The notes under the pieces: generated by a model
Told to the model about the DNA's origin: nothing
Database searches by the model: none
Seen by the model: the letters and a program-made list of their open reading frames with translations, nothing else
In this document: piece by piece, positions 45,449-57,070 of the stretch
Layout of the letters: every line of letters starts with the position of its first letter
Position numbering within the stretch: the first letter of the stretch is position 1
Translations under genes and position numbers: made by a program
NCBI GenBank assembly: GCA_029465975.1
Contig: CM055745.1
Coordinates: 5,022,204-5,086,203 of the forward strand
Direction: 5' to 3'
DNA: 64,000 nt
Source: Dallia pectoralis
Lineage: Eukaryota; Chordata; Actinopteri; Esociformes; Umbridae

Positions 45449-47130
45449 AAGGTGCTGTTCGTAGGGGTAAGGTGCTGTTTGTAGGGGTTAGGTGCTGTTT
45501 GTAGGGGTTAGGTGCTGTTTGTAGGGGTTAGGTGCTGTTTGTAGGGGTACGGTGCTGTTTGTAGGGGTTAGGTGCTGTTTGTAGGGGTTAGGTGCTGTTT
45601 GTAGGGGTTAGGTGCTGTTTGTAGGGGTAAGGTGCTTTTTGTAGAGGTTAGGTGCTGTTTGTAGGGGTTAGGTGCTGTTTGTAGGGGTTAGGTGCTGTTT
45701 GTAGGGGTTAGGTGCTGTTTGTAGGGGTTAGGTGCTGTTTGTAGGGATAAGCTGCTGTTTGTAGGGGTTAGGTGCTGTTTGTAGGGATAAGCTGCTGTTT
45801 GTAGGGATAAGCTGCTGTTTGTAGGGGTTAGGTGCTGTTTGTAGGGGTTAGGTGCTGTTTGTAGGGGTTAGGTGCTGTTTGTAATGGTTATGTGCTGTTT
45901 GTAGAGGTTAGGTGCTGTTTGTAGAGGTTTGGTGCTGTTTGTAGGGGTTAGGTGCTGTTTGTAATGGTAAGGTGCTGTTTGTAGAGGTTAGGTGCTGTTT
46001 GTAGAGGTTAGGTGCTGTTTGTAGGGGTTAGGTGCTGTTTGTAATGGTTATGTGCTGTTTGTAGAGGTTAGGTGCTGTTTGTAGAGGTTAGGTGCTGTTT
46101 GTAGGGGTAAGGTGCTGTTTGTAGGGGTTAGGTGCTGTTTGTAGGGATAAGCTGCTGTTTGTAGGGATAAGCTGCTGTTTGTTAAGGTTAGGTGCTGTTT
46201 GTAGGGGTTAGGTGCTGTTTGTAGGGGTTAGGTGCTGTTTGTAATGGTTATGTGCTGTTTGTAGAGGTTAGGTGCTGTTTGTAGAGGTTAGGTGCTGTTT
46301 GTAGAGGTTAGGTGCTGTTTGTAGGGGTTAGGTGCTGTTTGTAATGGTAAGGTGCTGTTTGTAGAGGTTAGGTGCTGTTTGTAGAGGTTAGGTGCTGTTT
46401 GTAGGGGTTAGGTGCTGTTTGTAATGGTTATGTGCTGTTTGTATAGGTTAGGTGCTGTTTGTAGAGGTTAGGTGCTGTTTGTAGAGGTTAGGTGCTGTTT
46501 GTAGAGGTTAGGTGCTGTTTGTAGAGGTTAGGTGCTGTTTGTAATGGTAAGGTGCTGTTTGTAGAGGTAAGGTGCTGTTTGTAGAGGTTAGGTGCTGTTT
46601 GTAGGGGTAAGGTGCTGTTTGTAATGGTAAGGTGCTGTTTGTAGAGGTAAGGTGCTGTTTGTAGAGGTTAGGTGCTGTTTGTAGGGGTAAGGTGCTGTTT
46701 GTAATGGTAAGAGGCTGTTTGTAGAGGTAAGGTGCTGTTTGTACTGGTAAGGTGCTGTTTGTAGGGGTAAGGTGCTGTTTGTAATGGTAAGGTGCTGTTT
46801 GTAGAGGTTAGGTGCTGTTTGTAATGGTTAGGTGCTGTTTGTAGGGGTTAGGTGCTGTTTGTAGGGGCTGTTTGTAGGGGTTAGGTGCTGTTTGTAGGGC
46901 TGTTTGTAAGGACTGTTTATAGAGGCTGTTTGTAGGGGCAAGGTGCTGTTTGTAGGGGATGTTTGTAGGGGCTGTTTGTAAGTACTGTTTATAGAGGCTG
47001 TTTGTAGGGGTTATGTGCTGTTTGTAGGGGCTGTTTGCAGGGGCTGTTTGTAAAGGTTAGGTGCTGTTTGTAGGGGCTGTGTGCAGGAGCTGTTTGTAGG
47101 AATCAGGTGCTGTTTGTAGGGGCTGTTTGT
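45449..47130 (+). repeat. 20-bp minisatellite, about 70 regular units plus a degenerate tail
   Basis: The unit GTAGGGGTTAGGTGCTGTTT is regular to about 46865, then breaks into shorter GGGGCTGTTTGTA pieces up to 47130. Variants at GGGG/GAGG/AATGG and TTAGG/TAAGG are themselves arranged in recurring blocks. The G-rich strand contains GGGGTTAGG, resembling permuted vertebrate telomere repeat. Confidence 0.97.
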
Positions 47131-48114
47131 ATATATAGATGTGATTGGTTGAAAATCAGGTGATACCCTGATGATGGATCCACACAGTGTTTATGTCTGA
47201 ACTGGCTCGGGTGTATTTCCACAGCGGGTGTGAGAGATGGCATTTACTGTCTAAAATAAGCCTCCCATTATTCCTCCAGCGTGGATGAACAATTCTTCCG
47301 GTCTTTTGGGCTTGGACAGCCGAACGCTAACGAACAGCATCTCTCGTTTCGTAGGAACATGGTTACTACGATCTACTGGGAATACCAGGCTGAATCGCAC
47401 ACACACTAGAAACAGTTGCACATCGTGTTACATAATTAACAGTCAGCCCACTTCATCCGCCTGCTCGCGTTCGTCGCCGTGGCTGAATCCTGACATCTTC
47501 AAAGTCAGTCAGACAGACAGGTAGGGTAGGGCTGAAGAAAACCCATCTCCAGCGTGGTATGACAATAGCGAAGACCCTTTTCCCTCCTGATCCACCTCCC
47601 TGTTAAAAGCTCTCTGTGAGCATTAGACTCCCACTCCCTTTGACAGACTGTTATTGACTGCTATTTCTGTCAGAGGTCTCGGCCCACACTGTCTCATTGT
47701 CACCCGTGTTCTTTGCTTCTATTCTGGGTTCGGCAGTAGGCGCTCCTTGAAGAGTGATGTACCACCCAGTCTCCGGGGCACTAGAGGTTAGACAGGAGAA
47801 CCACTGGGTTAGAGACGGGTCTGAAGATGAAGGAACGTGCCGAACTGACTCAGATACATGCAGGTAATTCTCTTCTCCGTCTGAGGTGCTATTAAAACTT
47901 TCGATGGAAAACATCGCCTTCACACTGGGAAACAGGTGGCTTGACAGTTTCTGCTCTGGACACCCATCAATTGAGTCGAGACGATATGATTGGACGATAT
48001 AAAGATCATGTGATCATGTAAGCTACAAAGCGATGCTTATTATACCTGTCCAATGGGAATGTTATCCAGTGGGGCTTTCATTGATAGGAAGGCTATTAAA
48101 ACTGGGATCAGGAC
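47131..48114. other. No gene recognised
   Basis: Holds a minus-strand open frame of 90 codons at 47651-47923 (MKAMFSIESFNSTSDGEE..). It has no recognised domain or splice context and is not called a gene. Otherwise no feature. Confidence 0.4.
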
Positions 48115-48905
48115 AGTCACCTCGAGTGTGTTTCCCGTGTCACCTAGCGTGTTTCCCGTGTACCCTAGCGTGTTTCCCGTGTCCCCTAGCGTGTTTCCCG
48201 TGTCCCCTAGCGTGCTTCCCGTGTCCCCTTGCGTGTTTCCCGTGTCCCCTCGCGCGTGTTTCCCGTGTCCCCTCGCGCGTGTTTCCCGTGTCCCCTCGCG
48301 CGTGTTTCCCGTGTCCCCTCGCGCGTGTTTCCCGTGTCCCCTCGCGCGTGTTTCCCGTGTCCCCTCGCGCGCGTTTCCCGTGTCCCCTCGCGCGCGTTTC
48401 CCGTGTCCCCTCGCGCGCGTTTCCCGTGTCCTCTCGCGCGCGTTTCCCGTGTCCCCTCGGGCGCGTTTCACGTGTCCCCTAGCGTGTTTCCCGTGTCCCC
48501 TCGAGAGTGTTTCCCGTGTCCCCTCGCGTGTTTCCTGTGTCCCCTCGCGTGTTTCCCGTGTCCCCTCGCGTGTTTCCCGTGTCCCCTAGCGTGTTTCCCG
48601 TGTCCCCTAGCGTGTTTCCCATGTCCCCTAGCGTGTTTCCCGTGTCCCCTAGCGTGTTTCCCGTGTCCCCTAGCGTGTTTCCTGTGTCCCCTCGCGTGTT
48701 TCCCGTGTCCCCTCGTGTGTTTCCCGTGTCTCCTAGCGTGTTTCCCGTGTCCCCAAGCCTGTTTCCCATGTCCCCTAGCGTGTTTCCTGTGTCTCTTCGC
48801 GTGTTTCCGTGTCACCTCGCGCGCGTTTCCCGTGTCACCTAGCGTGTTTCCCGTGTCACCTAGCGTGTTTCCCGTGTCCCCTTGCGTGTATCCCGTGTCC
48901 TCTCG
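48115..48905 (+). repeat. 21-23-bp minisatellite, CpG-rich in the middle, about 37 units
   Basis: The basic 21-bp unit is GTTTCCCGTGTCCCCTAGCG plus T. In 48238-48470 the junction expands to CTCGCGCGTG or CTCGCGCGCG, giving 23-bp units rich in alternating CG. Long VFPVSPS-type frames on both strands result from the 21-bp period and are not proteins. Confidence 0.96.
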
Positions 48906-51052
48906 CGCCTCCTGCCCTTCCACATTATCCATGTTTTAAGGTTCCCATTCGACCAGTAAGCCAACATGCTGATCTGAGCTTGGCTATTCAAAGTCTGGGC
49001 TGTTCTTGGGCTTGGGTGTTGTCACACCGCAGTCTAAACGCCTCCATGGCACCAATGACAACTGTTGCCCATTAAAGAAAATAACAGTCCTTGGATTATC
49101 CGTGGTTTTGCTCCTCAAAAACTCCGCTTGCATAACCCCTTTCTCCCTGCGTGATGCCTGATGCTTTTACAACATCCTTCTTCTCTGGCTTTTAAGCGTT
49201 CATCTCCCATCAGCAGCACAGCAGGTCCTTCCTCTCATCCACTTGTCAGATCCACGCCCCTTCTCAGGAACGAGCACTAGCATATTCTCTTTGTTAGCAT
49301 CACCTGACAATTTGCCTCCGCATCAATGACCTTGGGCTTGCAGCCTAAAACAGCCACACGCTGACCATGCGTTCTCTCTCTCTCGTCAGACTGTGGCGTT
49401 TCTACCCTTGGTCGCAGTATGTAGCGGAGGTGTCGGAGAAATCTTCCACTTTGGCATTTCTCCTCTGGTCAAAGCGTTTCCTGCAATCTCATTCGAAATT
49501 CTTTTCTCTATACGTGTATTTGTCTGGAGGGTTTTTCGCAGAGGGAACACAATGGTGAACGTCATTGCCCAAAAGGGAATGTAACAAAGAAAATGTCCCG
49601 AACCACTAAACAACGCAATCAGGATAAGGTTGGGTTACGATCACAAACCAACCCTACTCTTTCATGTTGTTGCTACAATCACAGTCAAACCTAGCAGACA
49701 GTCCCGATGTTTTCGTGGTGAATGCGTGGGTCTGCAATATATTGGTAATGGGAAGGTGAAGTATCAGAATGTGCGGTGAAGGAGTCCCGTCCAGAGAGAG
49801 ACAGAAGACGGCCTAAGATAGCTAATAGATATCGTGACTGTCGTCTGTCGCACAGTTCACAGGGATGTGGACCGGTACAGACGAGTCTCGTGTTCCCACT
49901 TCCTGTGTCCACGAGTGGTGAGGGTTTTGTTTCACACGGGACAGTAGGTAGGTTGCTTATGTTTTAGTTTCCGTTTGGTGATTAGGGTGTTAGCTAATGA
50001 GCACAGCTGGGCATAGTTAGCCTTTAGCGGAGTGATTAGCTAGTATACGTAAGTCACTGGGAAATGTCACCACGTGGTTGTTCATTGTTTCAAGTCACGT
50101 TGGTACGAGAGGTAAGTGTTGGAGATTGTCTGCACTGTTTAGAGGTTTTTTAGTAAGTCGCTTTGTATGCACAACTGTAGTTTTATTTAGTGTACGTTTT
50201 TTCCCGTTCTGCATTTTCGTATTTGTTTTTCCCGGTGTTGGTTGGAATTGAAATACCACAAACGTCATTCTGGCTCTGCGCCTGGCTTTTAACCTCACTA
50301 CACCCGGCACACTTCGTGACATCCTGAACCACTCCATTCTTACAGTACCCCATCCCAACTCCTGGTCGTTTGAGTGATGGTCTGCAATATGCATCTGAGT
50401 TATAATGTTTTGGGTGACAAGAAAATGAAAGTGGTGCCACATATCTCACGATAATTGCCCCACTCGGTTGTGTTAGAGTTGAGACGTAGTTCATCCATGT
50501 GATTGGTGTTTGTATGAGATATCCAGCACGCTGTGTCTTCATCTGCATTCCTGGGAGAACACTTCTGCAATGTTGCCTCATATTGGTTTGCTATTAATAA
50601 GTAATGCCATTAGTATTACTTCATAGTGAAGATGGGGGCATTTGACATCCCATTATTTCATGGTTGTCTGAGAAATTGTTCTCTAATTTAAAATGTAAAT
50701 ATGATTATGGACTGTGTTTTGAGACAGGTTCTTGGGTCAAATCATAATATTCTATTGTGGAGGCTGCGTTTATATGGAAACTACATAGCTCCACACAATT
50801 TTAAACAAAGACAGAAAGCCTTAATGAAACAAGCATCGTTCATGCGATCGATACATAACAAATTATTATACGATTTACAGATTTACAGATATACATACGC
50901 TCTAGTGATGTTGACGGACAGACAGGTTCCCTAGTGCTAAAAAACTGAAACCACCGGACACCTTCATGGGCGGGGTCTATGCTTTGGCGGGTCAGCGCGT
51001 TTTGGCAGCCCGCGGAGGACCAACAGCATATTAGGTAGAGACGTTTGTCTCA
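48906..51052. other. No gene recognised
   Basis: Moderate GC in 48.9-50.0 kb, AT-rich after that. Several 60-130-codon frames on both strands lack similarity and splice context. No transposon ends were recognised. Confidence 0.4.
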
Positions 51053-51425
51053 TCAGTGTATACTATGTACCTAACACCTATCTTAATTATACAGACATAC
51101 AGGTGACCCAGTCATTTATATGTACCCAACACCTATCTTAATTTTACAGACATACAGGTGACCTACAGTCAGTTATATGTACTCAACACTTATCTTAATT
51201 ATACAGACATACAGGTGACCTACAGTCATTTGTATGTACCCAACACTTATCTTAATTATACAGACATACAGGTGACCCAGTCATTTACCCAACACCTATC
51301 TTAATTATACAGACATACAGGTGACCCAGTCATTTACCCAACACTTATCTTAATTATACAGACATGCAGGTGACCTACAGTCAGTTATATTTACCCAACA
51401 CTTATCTTAATTATACAGACATGCA

Positions 51426-51791
51426 TGTCACGTCTGGGCTCACGGGCAGGTTCAGTGGGTAGCAGGTAGTGGACACAGGCGCAGAGGATTCTTACAATAA
51501 TGTCTTTATTCCAAGACTCAATTAACCCCGACACTTCGGGACGCACAAAACAATAAACGGAAGACCGTAAATCACAGAAAACCACCACATGGCAAACAAT
51601 GTTCCGACATCGACAGACAGAAAATACAGGACTTAAATACCCAGCTGATTAGCAACTGACAACAGGTGTGGAACATAACCTCAGGTGTCATTAATGTCTC
51701 TGATTGTTCGTTTTCGATCCGCTGACAGGAGGGGAGTGCCAACACTGGCATAGAGAGGGGCAGAGGGAGGGAAAGCCCTGTGGTTCTCACA
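51426..51791 (-). mobile_element. Solo LTR, copy 1
   Basis: On the minus strand it runs TGTGAGAACC..CGTGACA (TG..CA ends), with TATTTAAG (TATA-like) and AATAAA (polyadenylation signal) in the order expected of an LTR. ATGCA flanks it at 51421-51425 and 51792-51796, a 5-bp target-site duplication. No internal retroelement sequence remains. The retroelement family was not identified. Confidence 0.85.
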
Positions 51792-52122
51792 ATGCAGGTG
51801 ACCTACAGTCAGTTATATGTACCCAACACCTATCTTAATTATACAGACATGCAGGTGACCTACAGTCAGTTATATGTACCCAACACTTATCTTAATTATA
51901 CAGACATACAGGTGACCCAGTCATTTACCCAACACTTATCTTAATTATACAGACATGCAGGTGACCTACAGTCAGTTATATGTACCCAACACCTATCTTA
52001 ATTATACAGACATGCAGGTGACCTACAGTCAGTTATATGTACCCAACACTTATCTTAATTATACAGACATGCAGGTGACCCAGTCATTTACCCAACACTT
52101 ATCTTAATTATACAGACATGCA

Positions 52123-52487
52123 TGTCACGTCTGGGCTCACGGGCAGGTTCAGTGGGTAGCAGGTAGTGGACACAGGCGCAGAGGATTCTTACAATAATGT
52201 CTTTATTCCAAGACTCAATTAACCCCGACACTTCGGGACGCACAAAACAATAAACGGAAGACCGTAAATCACAGAAAACCACCACATGGCAAACAATGTT
52301 CCGACATCGACAGACAGAAAATACAGGACTTAAATACCCAGCTGATTAGCAACTGACAACAGGTGTGGAACATAACCTCAGGTGTCATTAATGTCTCTGA
52401 TTGTTCGTTTTCGATCCGCTGACAGGAGGGAGTGCCAACACTGGCATAGAGAGGGGCCGAGGGAGGGAAAGCCCTGTGGTTCTCACA
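52123..52487 (-). mobile_element. Solo LTR, copy 2
   Basis: Almost identical to copy 1 (365 against 366 bp; one G missing in the GGAGGGGAG run, and GGGGCCGAGG for GGGGCAGAGG). It has the same ATGCA duplication on both sides (52118-52122 and 52488-52492). Confidence 0.85.
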
Positions 52488-53093
52488 ATGCAGGTGACCT
52501 ACAGTCAGTTATATGTACCCAACACCTATCTTAATTATACAGACATGCAGGTGACCTACAGTCAGTTATATGTACCCAACACTTATCTTAATTATACAGA
52601 CATACAGGTGACCCAGTCATTTACCCAACACTTATCTTAATTATACAGACATGCAGGTGACCTACAGTCAGTTATATGTACCCAACACTTATCTTAATTA
52701 TACAGACATACAGGTGACCCAGTCATTTACCCAACACTTATCTTAATTATACAGACATGCAGGTGACCTACAGTCAGTTATATGTACCCAACACCTATCT
52801 TAATTATACAGACATGCAGGTGACCTACAGTCAGTTATATGTACCCAACACTTATCTTAATTATACAGACATACAGGTGACCCAGTCATTTATATGTACC
52901 CAACACTTATCTTAATTATACAGACATGCAGGTGACCTACAGTCAGTTATATGTACCCAACACCTATCTTAATTATACAGACATGCAGGTGACCTACAGT
53001 CAGTTATATGTACCCAACACTTATCTTAATTATACAGACATGCAGGTGACCCAGTCATTTACCCAACACTTATCTTAATTATACAGACATGCA

Positions 53094-53459
53094 TGTCACG
53101 TCTGGGCTCACGGGCAGGTTCAGTGGGTAGCAGGTAGTGGACACAGGCGCAGAGGATTCTTACAATAATGTCTTTATTCCAAGACTCAATTAACCCCGAC
53201 ACTTCGGGACGCACAAAACAATAAACGGAAGACCGTAAATCACAGAAAACCACCACATGGCAAACAATGTTCCGACATCGACAGACAGAAAATACAGGAC
53301 TTAAATACCCAGCTGATTAGCAACTGACAACAGGTGTGGAACATAACCTCAGGTGTCATTAATGTCTCTGATTGTTCGTTTTCGATCCGCTGACAGGAGG
53401 GGAGTGCCAACACTGGCATAGAGAGGGGCCGAGGGAGGGAAAGCCCTGTGGTTCTCACA
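53094..53459 (-). mobile_element. Solo LTR, copy 3
   Basis: 366 bp with the same ends and the same flanking ATGCA (53089-53093 and 53460-53464). It shares GGGGCCGAGG with copy 2 but keeps the full GGAGGGGAG run of copy 1. Confidence 0.85.
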
Positions 53460-54745
53460 ATGCAGGTGACCTACAGTCAGTTATATGTACCCAACACCTA
53501 TCTTAATTATACAGACATGCAGGTGACCTACAGTCAGTTATATGTACCCAACACTTATCTTAATTATACAGACATACAGGTGACCCAGTCATTTACCCAA
53601 CACTTATCTTAATTATACAGACATGCAGGTGACCTACAGTCAGTTATATGTACCCAACACTTATCTTAATTATACAGACATACAGGTGACCCTGTCATTT
53701 ACCCAACACTTATCTTAATTATACAGACATGCAGGTGACCTACAGTCAGTTATATGTACCCAACACCTATCTTAATTATACAGACATGCAGGTGACCTAC
53801 AGTCAGTTATATGTACCCAACACCTATCTTAATTATACAGACATGCAGGTGACCTACAGTCAGTTATATGTACCCAACACTTATCTTAATTATACAGACA
53901 TACAGGTGACCCAGTCATTTACCCAACACTTATCTTAATTATACAGACATGCAGGTGACCTACAGTCAGTTATATGTACCCAACACCTATCTTAATTATA
54001 CAGACATGCAGGTGACCTACAGTCAGTTATATGTACCCAACACTTATCTTAATTATACAGACATACAGGTGACCCAGTCATTTACCCAACACTTATCTTA
54101 ATTATACAGACATGCAGGTGACCTACAGTCAGTTATATGTACCCAACACCTATCTTAATTATACAGACATGCAGGTGACCTACAGTCAGTTATATGTACC
54201 CAACACTTGTCTTAATTATACAGACATGCAGGTGACCTACAGTCAGTTATATGTACCCAACACTTATCTTAATTATACAGACATACAGGTGACCCAGTCA
54301 TTTACCCAACACTTATCTTAATTATACAGACATGCAGTTGACCTACAGTCAGTTATATGTACCCAACACCTATCTTAATTATACAGACATGCAGGTGACC
54401 TACAGTCAGTTATATGTACCCAACACTTATCTTAATTATACAGACATACAGGTGACCCAGTCATTTACCCAACACTTATCTTAATTATACAGACATGCAG
54501 GTGACCTACAGTCAGTTATATGTACCAAACACTTATCTTAATTATACAGACATACAGGTGACCCAGTCATTTACCCAACACTTATCTTAATTATACAGAC
54601 ATGCAGGTGACCTACAGTCAGTTATATGTACCAAACACTTATCTTAATTATACAGACATACAGGTGACCCAGTCATTTACCCAACACTTATCTTAATTAT
54701 ACAGACATGCAGGTGACCTACAGTCAGTTATATGTACCCAACACT

Positions 54746-55062
54746 TCAAATGCACTTCTCCAACACCTAATTAAAATGTCCATTAAACTAAGGCCCATAT
54801 TCCCCTTTTCTTATTCCTGACACGATTGTATAATGAGAATAATTATTATATAAACTTGTGTCATTAGAGTCCAGGTACATTCTCTAGGGCTAGTATTTTA
54901 TCATAATAGCTGGGGAACAATCTATCATTAATATTCATCGTTATGTGTCAAAGCAGTCAAACTTAAAGCCTTGTTGGTATAACCTTGTCCTTAACCTTAT
55001 CTAGGAGATGTGGGTGCAGGCAAATTGTATTGCTGTGCTGGGTGATATAATTCAGATTGTAT
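54746..55062. other. No feature recognised
   Basis: AT-rich spacer. Confidence 0.4.
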
Positions 55063-55512
55063 ACACACTACCGTTCAAAGGTTTGGGGTCACTGAGTAAT
55101 GTTTTTAAACGTTTTTTTTCTCTATTAAAAAATTTGTATTGTAGCTGGAAAGAACCGGGATCAAAATTAAATATTTACTTAGATGTACAGAGGCCCGTTA
55201 TCAGCAAGCATCAGTCCTGTGTTCCAATGGCACATTGTGTTTGCTAATACAAGCTTAGCATTTTATAATTTTGCTTTAAGATATTACTAAAATTACCAAA
55301 ATTGCAACTAATATGCCAAAGATTGCAAGGCTGCAAACGGAGGATACTCTGACGAAAGCAAAGTTTTTGAAGGACACAATCATTGTTTAAAGATAATTTC
55401 TAACCTCGTCAATGACTATATTTCAAAAAAATGTAACCCTGATTCCTATTTAAATACATTTTAAGTATTAGACATTTCTAGGTGACCCCAAGCTTTTGAA
55501 TAGTATTGCAAT
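55063..55512. mobile_element. Tc1/mariner-type non-autonomous element (MITE)
   Basis: The left end CACTACCGTTCAAAGGTTTG then GGGTCACT (about 55067-55093) pairs with the right end AGGTGACCCCAAGCTTTTGA then ATAGTATT (55480-55507) as imperfect inverted repeats. CACTACCGTTCAAAAGTTTG is the terminus of a common fish Tc1 family. The 450-bp interior has no transposase. Confidence 0.75.
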
Positions 55513-55954
55513 AGTGTATTGCCATTTAAATAATATTTCAACTTGAGTTTTTTCATTGAGAAAATAGAGATATTTTTTTGTGAAAAAAGCCAACACTGCC
55601 CTCTGCTGGACATGTGGACCACTACAGTTTTAGAGTGCCTGCTTATGTCATACCAACCACTTGTAACGAGAAGGGCGATGTAACCACACTCTTGAGTGTT
55701 TCTAAATCACCTCCTCCTCATATGCGGGGGGCCTCAGAATATATTTTAAAACAACAGACCTTGATACAGCTTTACAAATTCTGAGGAGAATCAGGTCATA
55801 ACGGTGTTACACAAGTGTCTTGGGAATACTATTGGATTCATTCAGAGGAACCTTGTATTACTTAAAACCAAGACATCTACAAAAATAACTACCATGGCTA
55901 TGGGCTACATCAAATGCAGTACTAGTGTTGTAAAATATCAGTGGATATACAGTA
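55513..55954. other. No feature recognised
   Basis: Spacer between the MITE and the 50-bp satellite. No coding frame. Confidence 0.4.
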
Positions 55955-56530
55955 GAGTGAAGTAAAGCACGGTAGCCTACATTAGACCACAACTCTGTAC
56001 AATAGAATTTAGTGAAGTAAAGCACAGTATATTAGAACACAATACTGTACAATAGAGTAGAGCAAAGCAGAGAACAGTATATTAGAACACAATACTGTAA
56101 AAGAGAGTATAACAAAGCAGAGAACATGATATTAGAACACAAAACTGTACAATAGAGTATAGTAAAGCAGAGAACAGTATATTAGAACACAATACTGTAC
56201 AATAGAGTATAGTGAAGTAAAGCACAGTATTTTAGAACACAATACTGTACAATAGAGTATAGTGAAGTAAAGCACAGTATTTTAGAACACAATACTGTAC
56301 AATAGAGTATAGTGAAGTAAAGCACAGTATATTAGAACACAATACTGTACAATAGAGTATAGTGAAGTAAAGCACAGTATATTAAACACAATACTGTACA
56401 ATAGAGTATAGTGAAGTAAAGCACAGTATATTAAACACAATACTGTACAATAGAGTATAGTGAAGTAAAGCACAGTATATTAGAACACAATACTGTACAA
56501 TAGAGTATAGTGAAGTAAAGCACAGTATCT
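55955..56530 (+). repeat. 50-bp minisatellite, about 11 units
   Basis: The unit contains GTGAAGTAAAGCACAGTATA and TTAGAACACAATACTGTACA plus ATAGAGTATA. The first units are more diverged. It is followed without spacer by a 30-bp satellite that is roughly its complement. Confidence 0.94.
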
Positions 56531-57070
56531 TGGAACACTGTACTGTAGTTTACTGTATTGTGTTGTAGTGTTCTGTACTGAGCTTTACTGTACTGTAGTG
56601 TTCTGTACTGAGCTTTCCTGTACTGTAGTGTTCTGTACTGAGCTTTACTGTACTGTAGTGTTCTGTACTGAGCTTTAATGTACTGTAGTATTCTGTAATG
56701 AGTTTTACTGTACTGTAGTGTTCTGTATTGTGCTTTACAGTACTGTAGTGTTCTGTACTGAGCTTTACTGTACTGTTCTGTACTGAGCTTTACTGTACTG
56801 TAGTGTTCTGTACTGAGCTTTCCTGTACTGTAGTGTTCTGTACTGAGCTTTACTGTACTGTAGTGTTCTGTACTGAGCTTTCCTGTACTGTAGTGTTCTG
56901 TACTGAGCTTTACTGTACTGTAGTGTTCTGTACTGAGCTTTAATGTACTGTAGTATTCTGTAATGAGTTTTACTGTACTGTAGTGTTCTGTATTGTGCTT
57001 TACAGTACTGTAGTGTTCTGTACTGAGCTTTACTGTACTGTTCTGTACTGAGCTTTTTCAGTACTGTAGG
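56531..57070 (+). repeat. 30-bp minisatellite, about 17 units
   Basis: The unit is GAGCTTTACTGTACTGTAGT followed by GTTCTGTACT. A block including the variants TAATGTACTG, TAATGAGTTT and TTGTGCTTTACAG is present twice (about 56670-56780 and 56930-57040), showing block duplication of roughly 260 bp. Confidence 0.94.

Larger units (their letters stand above)
51053..54745 (+). repeat. 57/49-bp minisatellite array with higher-order structure, 3.7 kb
   Basis: The long unit (57 bp) carries ATGCAGGTGACCTACAGTCA and GTTATATGTACCCAACAC. The short unit (49 bp) carries ATACAGGTGACCCAGTCA and TTTACCCAACACTTATC. Both end CTTAATTATACAG. They alternate as long-long-short or long-short groups. Three copies of one solo LTR interrupt the array. 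Open frames (MQVTYSQLYV..) come from the 57-bp period. Confidence 0.96.

Noticed and set aside
47651..47923. A 90-codon minus-strand frame with Ser/Glu-rich text
   Set aside because: It is isolated and unrecognised, without splice sites in phase or a partner exon nearby.
48033..48939. Overlapping 110-236-codon frames rich in Pro, Val, Ser or Gly, Asp, Thr
   Set aside because: Artefacts of the 21-bp satellite; several frames are open at once on both strands.
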